Origin: Anaerolineales bacterium
Lineage (GTDB): Bacteria > Chloroflexota > Anaerolineae > Anaerolineales > JABWBV01
Reading direction: 5' to 3'
Assembly (NCBI GenBank): GCA_020634875.1
Contig: JACKAX010000020.1
Span: 1-61,603 of the forward strand
Length of the DNA: 61,603 nucleotides
The translations under genes were made by a program, and so were the position numbers. Shown here one piece after another: positions 17,116-25,902 of the stretch (position 1 is the stretch's first letter; each line of letters opens with the position of its first letter). Under the pieces are notes generated by a model. That model worked only from the letters and a program-made list of their open reading frames with translations. It was not told the DNA's origin and made no database searches.

Positions 17116-18393
17116 CTACGGGGCGACGAGACGATTTGCGACGCTTTGGGCAGCTTCGGTGGGAGTCTGCTGACCGTTGAGTACGTCGGTGGTAGCTTGT
17201 TGGATGAGGGGGCCGAGGGTGGTGAGGGCTTGGACGGGGGGAATAAGTTGGGCGGAGAGAACTAACCGGCTGGCGAGGGCACTTTTTGGGGATTCGGGCC
17301 ACGCGGCGAGAACGGAGGGACGCGGGGGGAGGTAGCCCGCGGCTTGCGTCCACTCGGTCAGGTATTCCGGTTCGGTGAGAAATTGGGCGAGGGCGGTGGA
17401 TAAATCCTGGTGGGTGCTGTTGGGATTGCTGATAGCCCAGGCCCAGCCGGTGACGGGGGCATAGGGCACGCCGCCAGGGGTGGGGAGCGCACCCGACGCA
17501 GTGTCTGCGCCCGCGCGGGTCCAGTACGCCGAAACCCAGGCGATGGTCATGTCCGTTTCCCCGTTTTGATAGGCAGTGAAGGTGTCTTCTTCGGAGCGGT
17601 ATTTGAGCCAGGCCGGGGAAAAGACGCCGTTCTTTTGGGCGCGCACGTAAAAGTCGAACACAGCAGAAAGCGTCGTGGGCGTCAGAGTGAGCCGTTCGGC
17701 TTCATCTACCACGTTACCGCCCGCGGCTTGATAGAGGGCGAAGGTGAACAGGGCTTGCGACGAGCCGACGGGGAAGAGCAGGGGCAGGCCCGCTTGTTCA
17801 GTGGTGGTCCAATCGCGCGGGGGTTCCTGAATGTTGGCGGAACGGTATAACAGCACAAGTGCGTCGCTGGCGAAGGGCAGGCCATAAATCATGTTGTCTA
17901 CGCGGGCGAGTTGGCGGGCGAAATCATACCAGTCAGTGTCTTCCTGCACGGCAAGAATACCGTCGAGGGGGAAGATGAGGCTTTGGGCGGCGGCGGTTTC
18001 GAGCAGGGGGCGGGGGAGGGCGACGAGGTCGGGCAGGGCGTCGGGAGCGGCGGCTTGCGTGGCGCTCAGGGATGCGATCATCCCCCCAGTGCCGGACGTT
18101 GCCTTCACGCGGACTTCGACTTGCACATCCGGGTGGAGGGTGGAAAATTCATCGAGGCGGGCGAGGAACAGGCGGGCGGCTTCGGTGCCGGTAGCGGGGT
18201 TGAATTCCGGGGGCACCCACACGCGCAGGGTTAGTGGCCCGGACGGGTCGGTGTTTTCCGCGGGGGCCGGGGTGGGCATTTCGGTGGGGGGAATCGGCGG
18301 TTGCCCCAGGGCTTGATCCGGGGCGGGCGGGGTGACGGTAGCACAGCCCCCTAGCCAGACCGTTAAAAAGATCAGGATCAGTTTTTTAAACAA
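17116..18393 (-). CDS. Extracellular solute-binding lipoprotein (family 1)
   Basis: A 425-residue ABC-type substrate-binding protein. The signal peptide is (TTG)FKKLILIFLTVWLGGC with lipobox LGGC; a Pro-rich linker follows, then a family-1 fold with LTLRVWVPPEFNPATG, AYQNGETDMTIAWVSAYW and LTEPEYLTEWTQAAGYLPPR. The TTG at 18391-18393 is chosen because the in-frame ATG at 18447 would sit in the terminator hairpin of the upstream gene. No permease or ATPase gene lies nearby, so its transporter is elsewhere or missing. A sugar or peptide ligand is possible. Confidence 0.85.
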   Translation of the reverse strand: MFKKLILIFLTVWLGGCATVTPPAPDQALGQPPIPPTEMPTPAPAENTDPSGPLTLRVWVPPEFNPATGTEAARLFLARLDEFSTLHPDVQVEVRVKATSGTGGMIASLSATQAAAPDALPDLVALPRPLLETAAAQSLIFPLDGILAVQEDTDWYDFARQLARVDNMIYGLPFASDALVLLYRSANIQEPPRDWTTTEQAGLPLLFPVGSSQALFTFALYQAAGGNVVDEAERLTLTPTTLSAVFDFYVRAQKNGVFSPAWLKYRSEEDTFTAYQNGETDMTIAWVSAYWTRAGADTASGALPTPGGVPYAPVTGWAWAISNPNSTHQDLSTALAQFLTEPEYLTEWTQAAGYLPPRPSVLAAWPESPKSALASRLVLSAQLIPPVQALTTLGPLIQQATTDVLNGQQTPTEAAQSVANRLVAP

Positions 18394-18404
18394 GGGATTC
18401 TCGG

Positions 18405-18444
18405 AAAAAACGAATGGCGTTCCTTGCACAAGGAACGCCATTCG
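18405..18444 (-). terminator. Terminator of M42 peptidase gene
   Basis: A 16-bp perfect inverted repeat with arm CGAATGGCGTTCCTTG (18411-18444), followed on the minus strand by six T (18405-18410). Confidence 0.85.
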
Positions 18445-18479
18445 CAAGGTGTTTTACATTAGCCCCCCAAATGGCGGAG

Positions 18480-19475
18480 CTAAAAGGGCACAGTCTGGCT
18501 TAACATGGCAACCAGGAGTTTGACGCAGTTTTGTACGTCGTTGTAATCTACCATTTCGGAGGGGGAGTGGACGTAGCGGCAGGGGATGGAAATGCAGCCA
18601 GCAGGAACGCCAGCCCGTGCAGTTTGAATGGCGCGGGCGTCGGTGGTGCCGCCTTCGAGAACTTCGAGCTGGCTAGGAATGTTGTGCTTTTCAGCGGTTT
18701 GAACCATCCAGTCCACCACGCGCGGGTCGGAGAGCATCCCACCATCGCGCACTTTGATCGCCGCGCCTTTGCCCAGGCCGACTTCCATTTTGACGCCTTT
18801 GGGGGTGTCGCCGGAGAGGGTCACGTCAAGGGCGATGCCGATGTCGGGGTTGACGCCGAATGCGGACGTGGTGGCCCCGCGTAGCCCGACTTCTTCCTGC
18901 GTGCTGAAGACGAAGGAAACCTCATGCGGGGTGGCTTTTAACTGGCGGAGGGCCTCGATCCCGACCGCGACGCCGATCCGATCATCCATCGCTTTGGACA
19001 CGAGGCGGTCGCCCAAATCTATGAAGGGGCGTTCAAACGCGGCGATGTCGCCAATTTTGACGGGGCTGTCTTTGGGACTGGTCGCGCCGAGGTCAATGTA
19101 CAGGTCGTTGAGGGTGGGGGTGGTGACGCCGCTTTCGATCCCGATGACGCCTTGTGAGCCGTTGAGAAAGCGGACGCGCCCGCCGACGCAGTTTAATGGA
19201 CGGACGCCGCCGATGTTAGTGAAGCGGGCAAAGCCGTTTTTATCTACGTGGGTGACGACGAGGCCGATCTCGTCCATGTGGGCGGAGATCATGATTTTTT
19301 TCGAGATCCCGGAGCCCTTTTTGGTGGGTTTTTTGCGGGCGATCAGGTTGCCGAGGGCGTCGGTGGTGATTTCGTCGGCGTAGCCTTCGATTTCGGCTTG
19401 TACAAGGGCGCGCACTTGAGTTTCATAGCCAGATGGCCCGGTGGTTTCAACAAGTTTTTTGATCAGGTCTTTCAT
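18480..19475 (-). CDS. M42 family aminopeptidase
   Basis: A 331-residue metallo-aminopeptidase of the M42 (PepA/FrvX/TET) family. Motifs are MISAHMDEIGLVVTHVDKNG, SKAMDDRIGVAVGIEAL, VFSTQEEVGLRGATTSAF with the catalytic glutamate pair, and IPCRYVHSPSEMVD. It is cytoplasmic, cobalt- or zinc-dependent, and usually forms dodecamers. A GGAG site precedes the ATG. Confidence 0.95.
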   Translation of the reverse strand: MKDLIKKLVETTGPSGYETQVRALVQAEIEGYADEITTDALGNLIARKKPTKKGSGISKKIMISAHMDEIGLVVTHVDKNGFARFTNIGGVRPLNCVGGRVRFLNGSQGVIGIESGVTTPTLNDLYIDLGATSPKDSPVKIGDIAAFERPFIDLGDRLVSKAMDDRIGVAVGIEALRQLKATPHEVSFVFSTQEEVGLRGATTSAFGVNPDIGIALDVTLSGDTPKGVKMEVGLGKGAAIKVRDGGMLSDPRVVDWMVQTAEKHNIPSQLEVLEGGTTDARAIQTARAGVPAGCISIPCRYVHSPSEMVDYNDVQNCVKLLVAMLSQTVPF

Positions 19476-19603
19476 GCAAGACTCCAGGGGGAATTGAGGG
19501 TGAAGTGGGGTAAGTTTACTCGTTTATGGAGATTTGCGCTATATTCGTTCAGCGATGAATGAGGCAGCGATGATTAGGAATTCATCGCCTGACAGGGAAA
19601 ACC

Positions 19604-19678
19604 CGTTGAAACGGGTTCACATGTTGTGAACAGGCTTCAGCTTGTTTTCTTTCTCAGACGCCGAATTCCCATTCGGCG
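19604..19678. repeat. Triple-hairpin interspersed repeat
   Basis: Three adjacent short palindromes: ACCCGTTGAAACGGGT, AACAGGCTTCAGCTTGTT and a CGCCGAAT/ATTCGGCG stem. They lie between M42 and the LOG gene and form a hairpin cluster without a T-run. Confidence 0.55.
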
Positions 19679-19685
19679 GAAAGAA

Positions 19686-20267
19686 TTATTCTTCTCGTGT
19701 CACCCACCTGTCCAGCCCTTCGGGGCGTTGATGGTTGAGCATGGCGTCGAAAAGAGCTTCGGGTTGCGCGGCGTGGGTGAAGAGTTGGCGGTGTTCGGAG
19801 TAGATGAAGCCATGTTCGCGGGCGTGTTCGACGAGCGTGAGCAGAGGGTTGTAATAGCCCTGGGTGTTGAGCAGGCCGATGGGTTTTTGATGCAGGCCAA
19901 TCTGCGCCCAGGTGATGATTTCAAAGAGTTCATCAAACGTGCCAAAGCCGCCGGGGAGGGCAATGAACCCGTCGGCGAGTTCGGCCATTCGAGCTTTGCG
20001 CGTGTGCATAGTGTCAACCACTTCGAGGGAGGTCAGGTTTTTGTGGACGAGTTGGGGGGTGTTGAAGAAGGCGGGAATGACCCCGATCACTTCGCCCCCC
20101 GCGGCGAGGGCGCTGTCCGCGACGGCCCCCATCAGGCCGGTGCAGCCCGCCCCGTACACGATCCGTACCCCGCGCGAGGCGAGCGTGCGTCCCATTTCGG
20201 TGGCAGCGTGATAATAAAAATCAGGAATTTTGTCGGAAGAGCCGGAGAAGATACAGATGGTTTGCAT
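19686..20267 (-). CDS. LOG family protein (TIGR00730 type)
   Basis: A 193-residue Rossmann-fold protein with the family signature PGGFGTFDELFEIITWAQIG and an N-terminal ICIFSGSSD. Members release free cytokinin-type bases by cleaving the nucleoside 5'-monophosphate N-glycosidic bond; some bacterial members act on other nucleotides. A strong GGAGGAGG site precedes the ATG. It starts three bases after the C39-like gene, so both share a transcript. Confidence 0.92.
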   Translation of the reverse strand: MQTICIFSGSSDKIPDFYYHAATEMGRTLASRGVRIVYGAGCTGLMGAVADSALAAGGEVIGVIPAFFNTPQLVHKNLTSLEVVDTMHTRKARMAELADGFIALPGGFGTFDELFEIITWAQIGLHQKPIGLLNTQGYYNPLLTLVEHAREHGFIYSEHRQLFTHAAQPEALFDAMLNHQRPEGLDRWVTREE

Positions 20268-20270
20268 GAA

Positions 20271-21527
20271 TTATCCTCCTCCATTTATAAAATCAATCGC
20301 GTACTGCGCGTCGGTATAGAAGGGGTTGGCGGCGAGGGCGGCGTTGAACTTGGCGAGGGCGGCGGCGGCATCACCCTGGCGGTAGAGACCCCAACCCCGC
20401 CAGAGCAGGGCTTCTTCGGAGTTGTCGGTGATTTGCAAGGCGTATTCGGTGACGGCCATGAGTTCGTCCATGCGGTTGGCGTGGAAGTAGGAGAAGAACG
20501 GGCCGAACTGGTAGCGGTACATCCGCTGGGGCAGGCCAATTTGGCGGGCGGTATCGTAAGCCTGAGCGGCCTCGGCGTACCGTTCAAAGTAAACGAGATT
20601 GCTCCCTACGTTGAACCACGCAAAAGCATCTTGCGGGTTTGCGGCTGCTTCGGCATTGGCGGTGTCCAGGGCTTGTTGGCGGTTGTAGTCGATGTCCCAA
20701 TTGGGGCCGAGGAGAGTTTTGATGGTGTCTTCCTGGTAGGGTAGGTAGACGAAGAAGAAAACCCGGTTGAACGTGCGCCAGCCTTCATCAAACTTGGCAT
20801 ATTCGATTTGCCGGTCTGCGCCCAGGTAGGAGTCCTGCACGGTGATCATTTGGGTGATGTCATCGTACCCGGTGACGAGCAGGTAGTGGCCTAACCAGCC
20901 ATCATCGTTGGGCCAGTAATATTCCGTGCCGTAGTAGCCTTCTTCGATGATCAGGGGGATCCCTGCTGCGAGGAATTGCTTAATCAGGTCAATGTTGCCG
21001 TCCACGCGGAAGTCCACGTTTAGCCATCCAGCATAGTTACGGACGTAGTAGACGAGTTCATCTACGTTGACGTTTTTGTCGCCGTTTTTGGGCTTGATGA
21101 CCTCGTCAATGTCGTATTGGGTACCATCCCATTGGAACATGTGCAGGTAGAGGGAAAGGGTGGCAGGGCCGCAATTGTTGGCGGTTTGTTTGACCCAAGG
21201 GGGCGGGGGGAGAAAGACAGATTCGGGAAGGGGTGTCGGGGTGGGGGTGGGGGTGGAGGTAGGGCCAGGCGTGGGGGTAAAGGTGGCCGTGGGGGTTGGG
21301 GAGGTGGTTGGGATCAGTGTGGGGCTGGGGGTAAATTCTGTTGTGGGGGTAGGGAGCGGAGTAGGGGCTGCTTCGACAGGGTTCAACAGACGGGCGATCA
21401 GCACCCGCGTGGTTTCATATTTCCAGGATAGGCGATCTTTAATGGAAGGAATTTGGTAAACGAGCACAGCGAGCAGGATCAATCCCGCAAAAATAGAACC
21501 AAATAGGATCAGGCGTTTTTTGCTCAT
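20271..21527 (-). CDS. C39-like papain-fold peptidase with Pro/Thr stalk and TPR tail
   Basis: A 418-residue protein in three parts. An N-terminal membrane helix (about residues 5-25) is followed by a Pro/Thr/Ser-rich extracellular stalk (about residues 48-112). The C39-like domain has the catalytic Cys in KQTANNCGPATLSLYLHMF and the His in WLGHYLLVTGYDD, with QDSYLG after it. A TPR-like helical tail covers about residues 290-418 (AFAWFNVGSNLVYFERYAEA). The protein is probably surface exposed. The ATG at 21527 is set by the TACAAT box upstream. Confidence 0.87.
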   Translation of the reverse strand: MSKKRLILFGSIFAGLILLAVLVYQIPSIKDRLSWKYETTRVLIARLLNPVEAAPTPLPTPTTEFTPSPTLIPTTSPTPTATFTPTPGPTSTPTPTPTPLPESVFLPPPPWVKQTANNCGPATLSLYLHMFQWDGTQYDIDEVIKPKNGDKNVNVDELVYYVRNYAGWLNVDFRVDGNIDLIKQFLAAGIPLIIEEGYYGTEYYWPNDDGWLGHYLLVTGYDDITQMITVQDSYLGADRQIEYAKFDEGWRTFNRVFFFVYLPYQEDTIKTLLGPNWDIDYNRQQALDTANAEAAANPQDAFAWFNVGSNLVYFERYAEAAQAYDTARQIGLPQRMYRYQFGPFFSYFHANRMDELMAVTEYALQITDNSEEALLWRGWGLYRQGDAAAALAKFNAALAANPFYTDAQYAIDFINGGG

Positions 21528-21535
21528 GGCGGGCA

Positions 21536-21544
21536 ATTGTATCA
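21536..21544 (-). promoter_or_regulatory. Extended -10 promoter of C39-like gene, leaderless geometry
   Basis: TGATACAAT on the minus strand, eight bases before the ATG at 21527; no ribosome binding site. Confidence 0.6.
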
Positions 21545-21583
21545 TCCGAAGGTTAAGGGGAAGTTTAGAGAACACATCCGCTG

Positions 21584-21612
21584 TTGGAGTCAAAAGCTGG
21601 CAAACCTATTGT
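21584..21612 (+). promoter_or_regulatory. Promoter of phosphoglycerate mutase gene, leaderless geometry
   Basis: TTGGAG (21584-21589), 17-base spacer, TATTGT (21607-21612), then six bases to the ATG at 21619. Confidence 0.6.
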
Positions 21613-21618
21613 AAAATG

Positions 21619-22776
21619 ATGGGCACGATGAAGCTAATCATAATTGTCCCTGATGGAATGTGTGACTGGCGCTATGCCGAATTAGAAAATCAGTCTCCCG
21701 TTGAATATGCCGCCACACCAGGGATGGATCGTCTCGTGGCGGGTGGGCAAGTAGGGATTGTGCAAACCATGCATGTGGGTCTACCCCTGGGGAGTCTGGT
21801 TGGGTTGTTGGGGATTTATGGCTACGATCCGCCCGCATATTTTCCCCTGGGCCGATCTATTTTTGAGGCCGCAGCGTTGGGTGTCACCGTTGGGCCGGAC
21901 GACTTGGTAAGCCGGTGCAATATTGTGGAGGTGGACGAGGCCGGAACTTTGATTGACTTTACTGCAAACCAGATCAGCGATACGAAAGCGACGGCTTACC
22001 TGCAAACGCTTGCTTTGCCCGATGGCGTGGAAATCTATCATGACCTCAGTTACCGAAATGTGCTGGTGTATCGCGACTGGCCTTTAAATGCGGTGGACTT
22101 ATCCCTGTCCGAACCGCACGAGAATGTGGGGGAGCGAGTCGAAACGATTTTTCCGAGTTACCGAGGGCAGGTATACCAAACTTTTGTAGATTTGATGCAG
22201 ACATCCATACGCCCCTCGCCCCGTGGAAAATTTATGCTTTGGCCGTGGGGACACAGCCGGGTGCGTGCCTTCCCGCCGATGCCGTACCGTTCGTTCACCG
22301 TCACTGCGCTGAGTTTTTTATACGGGATGGCGCTTTCGTTGGGCGGGCAAGCGGTCATGCCGCCGGGAACGACGGGCTATTTGGGGTCGGATTTGGCCGC
22401 GAAACGCCGGGCCGCGCTTGAATATCTGGATACGGTGGATGTTTGCGTGATTCACTGTAATGCGCCGGACGAAGAAGCCCATCTCCGGCATGTGATGGGA
22501 AAAATACAAGCGTTGGAAGAGATTGACCGGGAAGTAGTCCGCCCCCTGCTCGAAACCCTGGAAGCCCGCGGGGAACCGTACCGGATCATCCTCCTCGCCG
22601 ATCATTACACCGTTTGCCGGACTGGACGGCATCTGCCCGATCCCATTCCGTTTACCGTTTTCGGGCATGGGATCACCCCCAATCACCTCCTCACGCGCTA
22701 TTCCGAAACCGACATCCTCGCCCTCCGTCCGCCGCAGATGGTTAGCCATCATTTAATTTCGACGTTTTTGGAATAA
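21619..22776 (+). CDS. apgM: 2,3-bisphosphoglycerate-independent phosphoglycerate mutase, archaeal type
   Basis: A 385-residue member of the alkaline-phosphatase superfamily related to archaeal-type cofactor-independent phosphoglycerate mutase. It begins MGTMKLIIIVPDGMCDW with the metal-binding Asp. The His-rich late motifs HCNAPDEEAHLRHVMGKIQALEEID and LLADHYTVCRTGRHLPDPIPF are as expected. Nearby ATGs at 21616 and 21628 are alternatives; 21619 fits the promoter spacing best. It could instead be a related phosphonopyruvate-decarboxylase-like enzyme. Confidence 0.85.
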   Translation: MGTMKLIIIVPDGMCDWRYAELENQSPVEYAATPGMDRLVAGGQVGIVQTMHVGLPLGSLVGLLGIYGYDPPAYFPLGRSIFEAAALGVTVGPDDLVSRCNIVEVDEAGTLIDFTANQISDTKATAYLQTLALPDGVEIYHDLSYRNVLVYRDWPLNAVDLSLSEPHENVGERVETIFPSYRGQVYQTFVDLMQTSIRPSPRGKFMLWPWGHSRVRAFPPMPYRSFTVTALSFLYGMALSLGGQAVMPPGTTGYLGSDLAAKRRAALEYLDTVDVCVIHCNAPDEEAHLRHVMGKIQALEEIDREVVRPLLETLEARGEPYRIILLADHYTVCRTGRHLPDPIPFTVFGHGITPNHLLTRYSETDILALRPPQMVSHHLISTFLE

Positions 22777-22809
22777 AAAAATCGGGCGCAATTGCGCCCG
22801 ATTTTTTTA
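22774..22809. terminator. Bidirectional terminator between convergent genes
   Basis: A perfect 11-bp-arm palindrome (22781-22802) flanked by A7 and T7. The T-run overlaps the stop codon of the minus-strand gene. Confidence 0.9.
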
Positions 22810-24273
22810 TTCTTGCGGGGGTGGCGTTTCGCCGGGAGTGGGGTCATCGTCCTCGGTGGAACGGCGGCGCGTGCGGCGGAGTTTCTCAGCACGAGTTTGG
22901 AGATCCTGAAAGAAATCGGAATCAACAATTTCTTTGACTTGAGTTTCCTTTTTGGTTTGGTCAATTTGAATAGTCAATTCCCGGATCTGTTGTTTGAGTT
23001 GGCGTTCGCGGGTGCGGACTTCTTGGGCCATGCCTCGGAAGACGCGGGCGAGTTGTCCCACTTCATCCGAACGCCCTGCGATTGCGTCGAGCGGTTCAAG
23101 TTCCCATTTAGCTTCTTCTATTGAAGCGGCGGCATCCGTCACCACAAAAACGGGGCGGATAATATAAGAAGCGAGGATATAACCTGCAATGGTGGCTATG
23201 ATCATGACACTTAGCCCTAAAATGAAGGTGTTGCGGAGGTTGGTGTAAACAGCGGCCATAAAATCGCTTGCTGGGATAACGACGATACTCAACCAATCCA
23301 GTCCGTGTTCGTCAGTGATGGGGGTTACCTGAATAAAAAAGCGTTCGTTGGCAGTTTCGTATACTTTAAATTGTGAGCCTTGAATTTGCGTAAAGTCCCC
23401 AAATTCAGCCGATAAAAAGTGGGCAATTTCGTTGATCAGTGGTGAGGGGCTGTCCATTACAGATAGAAGCGCTGGCTTACCGTTTTCATCGGTAGTAAAG
23501 GGCGGTTCTTCTAGTGAGGTAGCAACCATTGTGCCAGTTCGTTCGATGATAAATGCGACCCCATTGACGCTGATTTCCAAGTTGTGTAAAAAGTCGCTTA
23601 GCTCACCTAAGGTGAGGTCAATGCCCAGTACGCCAATAATTTCGCCAGTTTTGGGGTCTTTGACAGGTGCTACGGGGGAAATGCCCAACACGGGGAATGA
23701 CGAGAAGGGGTAGATTGGTGACCAAGCCATATCCCCTTTTTCAAGGGCAGCCTTGTACCAGGGGCGTTCGAGGGGGTAATATTCGCTAGATGCGATTTCT
23801 TCCAAGGGGGTTCCATCTGCAGAAAGGCTGTACGTCACACGGTTAGGTTGGGTTTCAGCGCTTAGTATTTTGTAAACAGGTTCTCCCCCTAAACCGCCAA
23901 ATTGGGTATCTATGCCCATAAAATACCCATCTTTTGTGCCGTAATATAAATAAGGCACTGATTTGGAAACAAACACCTCTTTCCAGAATAATTCGCGCAT
24001 TTGGTCATAAGACCCCAAGCTGACATCTCCCGACTCCAGATTGGCTAAGTTGAGTTCGTGGAATACAAACGGAACATCCACAAAGGCCGCAATGTGTTCT
24101 TCGATGCGGGTGGTAGTTTCCTCACCGAGGCGGGTGGAGAGGAGTTCAACTGAAGCTACCCCGTTGGTATAGCCCAACCAACCGGTCAGCGAAACAGCAA
24201 TAATTATCAGCAAGGCGAGCGTTCCCGGAATGGCATAACGCAAGGAAAGCGAGGGTTTGGATTTTGTGTCCAT
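22807..24273 (-). CDS. Cache-HAMP sensor protein lacking an output domain
   Basis: A 488-residue membrane protein. TM1 is at about residues 14-34, an extracellular double-Cache-type sensor at about 40-340, TM2 at about 345-370, and a HAMP domain (IIRPVFVVTDAAASIEEAKW) at about 370-425. A coiled coil (MAQEVRTRERQLKQQIRELT) and a charged tail end it. There is no methyl-accepting, kinase, GGDEF or guanylate-cyclase domain, so the signal must pass through the coiled coil to a partner. It follows the transporter-like gene by 15 bases and has a GAGGAG site. Confidence 0.88.
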   Translation of the reverse strand: MDTKSKPSLSLRYAIPGTLALLIIIAVSLTGWLGYTNGVASVELLSTRLGEETTTRIEEHIAAFVDVPFVFHELNLANLESGDVSLGSYDQMRELFWKEVFVSKSVPYLYYGTKDGYFMGIDTQFGGLGGEPVYKILSAETQPNRVTYSLSADGTPLEEIASSEYYPLERPWYKAALEKGDMAWSPIYPFSSFPVLGISPVAPVKDPKTGEIIGVLGIDLTLGELSDFLHNLEISVNGVAFIIERTGTMVATSLEEPPFTTDENGKPALLSVMDSPSPLINEIAHFLSAEFGDFTQIQGSQFKVYETANERFFIQVTPITDEHGLDWLSIVVIPASDFMAAVYTNLRNTFILGLSVMIIATIAGYILASYIIRPVFVVTDAAASIEEAKWELEPLDAIAGRSDEVGQLARVFRGMAQEVRTRERQLKQQIRELTIQIDQTKKETQVKEIVDSDFFQDLQTRAEKLRRTRRRSTEDDDPTPGETPPPQE

Positions 24274-24288
24274 GATGAATGCTCCTCG

Positions 24289-25644
24289 TTAAAATTCAAG
24301 CTTTTTGAGCACCTCAACCGCTCGCTTACGTCGTTTGAGACGCCAGTTCATAAAACTGCTCTCATACACCTTACGTAATAGGATGACTGCCCAGAGGGCA
24401 AATAAAGCCGATAAAGCAGAGAGGCCAAGATAAAGATAAAAATAATAATTTGCAAAGGTCTGTTGCCCAAGCACTACGATCAAACCGGTAATGGCAGAGG
24501 CCAGGATCATGCCAATGGCAGGGGCATAATTGTCGGTAAAGAGGGCTACCCGTCCTCGGCGTTCTTCAGGCACGAAGCCCTGGTAGGCTTTTCGCGTGGC
24601 TTCATCTATGGTGTTGCGTGAGATTTTGAGGAGAAGGGAAGAGATGCTGGCGGAGATCAAGCCGGGGGAGGCGAGCATGGCAAGGGTGGAGCCTAAAGCC
24701 ATGAGGGGTTGGATGAGAAAGGAGTTCTTGAGTTGGAAGCGTTGCATCAATCGGCTTGTTAAGAAACTCTGAACGAGGAAGGAGACGACAGCAGCAATTA
24801 ACAAGTACCAACTATAAAATTCTTTGTACTGGACTGCATCTGTTATCTGCCCTTTGGCGGTGACAAAAAACCGGAATTCCAAGATCACGTCGCAGGCACT
24901 CACGGCGATGACAGCCATCAGGAGATAGGAAAACGAGGGAACTTCGCGAATGAAAGACCAGCCTTCGCTCAAGTTTTCACGCATGGTTTGGGATTCTCGT
25001 GCTTGTTCACGCCGGGGAATTTGCTTTAGTTGGGTAGAAATCAATAAAAACGCTATTAGATAAAATGAAACATTTACCAACATTACCATTTCAAGAGTCA
25101 ATTCGCCTTTTGACAACCAGCCGATGCGGAAAAATAGCGCGGGGAGTAGCGTTAAGCCGATCCCAATCAATTTGCCAACAAAGCTCCAACTACCGATTAC
25201 AGGGATCAAACGTTTGGCTTGTGCAACCTCGAAAATGTCATTTGCCAGCACCCAAAAGAACATAGGGAATACCAGCCATTGTTGTTGGGACATCAAATAA
25301 ATAAAGGATGCGGTGAATTTGGCGGGAACATTAAATATGCTGATGATCCGTAAAATTAGGAACATCATAGCAAAAGTAAAAGAAGTCCATTTGAGAAGTT
25401 CGATGCGGTTGTAACGATCCACAATTTGAGAAATTACGAGGGCTGTGAGAAAGATCAAAATCCCATTGATCAGGTTGACCAAAAGAGTTTGATTGACGCC
25501 CCCAGTATTGATCACGTCACTGATACCTACAATTCCTGACATTTGCCGAGCGACAGTATTACCCAACAAGAGCAGGCTCATTACCAAAACAAGTTTTGCC
25601 TCCCCACTCCGTAAATTGAAAATCCGATTGAAAAAGTTTTGCAC
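24289..25644 (-). CDS. NTT/MFS-like multispanning transporter
   Basis: A 451-residue protein with about twelve hydrophobic segments. The segment DIFEVAQAKRLIPVIGSWSF resembles the nucleotide-translocase (ATP/ADP antiporter, NTT) family, as does the late SRNTIDEATRKAYQGFVPEE. It could instead be a divergent MFS carrier. The start is GTG 25644 with a GGAGG site five bases upstream. It forms an operon with the Cache-HAMP gene, suggesting a sensed solute or transport-linked signal. The substrate is unknown. Confidence 0.82.
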   Translation of the reverse strand: MQNFFNRIFNLRSGEAKLVLVMSLLLLGNTVARQMSGIVGISDVINTGGVNQTLLVNLINGILIFLTALVISQIVDRYNRIELLKWTSFTFAMMFLILRIISIFNVPAKFTASFIYLMSQQQWLVFPMFFWVLANDIFEVAQAKRLIPVIGSWSFVGKLIGIGLTLLPALFFRIGWLSKGELTLEMVMLVNVSFYLIAFLLISTQLKQIPRREQARESQTMRENLSEGWSFIREVPSFSYLLMAVIAVSACDVILEFRFFVTAKGQITDAVQYKEFYSWYLLIAAVVSFLVQSFLTSRLMQRFQLKNSFLIQPLMALGSTLAMLASPGLISASISSLLLKISRNTIDEATRKAYQGFVPEERRGRVALFTDNYAPAIGMILASAITGLIVVLGQQTFANYYFYLYLGLSALSALFALWAVILLRKVYESSFMNWRLKRRKRAVEVLKKLEF

Positions 25645-25671
25645 AAAGGCCTCCAGTGGATGGTAGCGTGT

Positions 25672-25677
25672 ATTATA
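25672..25677 (-). promoter_or_regulatory. -10 box of the transporter/Cache-HAMP operon
   Basis: A perfect TATAAT on the minus strand, 27 bases before the GTG start. Confidence 0.5.
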
Positions 25678-25813
25678 CCCCGTCTACTTTCTCAGCCTGA
25701 GAGGCATCCTTCCTATTATTTCAGGAGAAATTCATATTCAAATGTACAAATGAGAAGTTTATTCTGGTTTACTCTGCCTATTTAGGAAAGCCTTCCGTAG
25801 GGGAAGCGTAGGC

Positions 25814-25842
25814 TTGACTGCCCTCGCGGTAAATGATATTAT
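25814..25842 (+). promoter_or_regulatory. Promoter of LysM-M23 peptidase gene
   Basis: TTGACT, 17-base spacer, TATTAT; predicted leader of about 54 bases. Confidence 0.65.
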
Positions 25843-25902
25843 GAATTTCGGTCAGTTGAAAATGAAGAAAAATGAAACCTCACCTGACAATTTGAGAGAA
25901 AT

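Noticed and set aside
18391..18447. ATG 18447 as start of the solute-binding protein
   Set aside because: It lies in the M42 terminator hairpin and would place about 18 extra residues before a complete lipoprotein signal peptide.
21240..21380. Repetitive GGGGGTGTGG-like stretch considered as a tandem repeat or CRISPR
   Set aside because: It encodes the Pro/Thr-rich stalk of the C39-like protein; no regular spacers.
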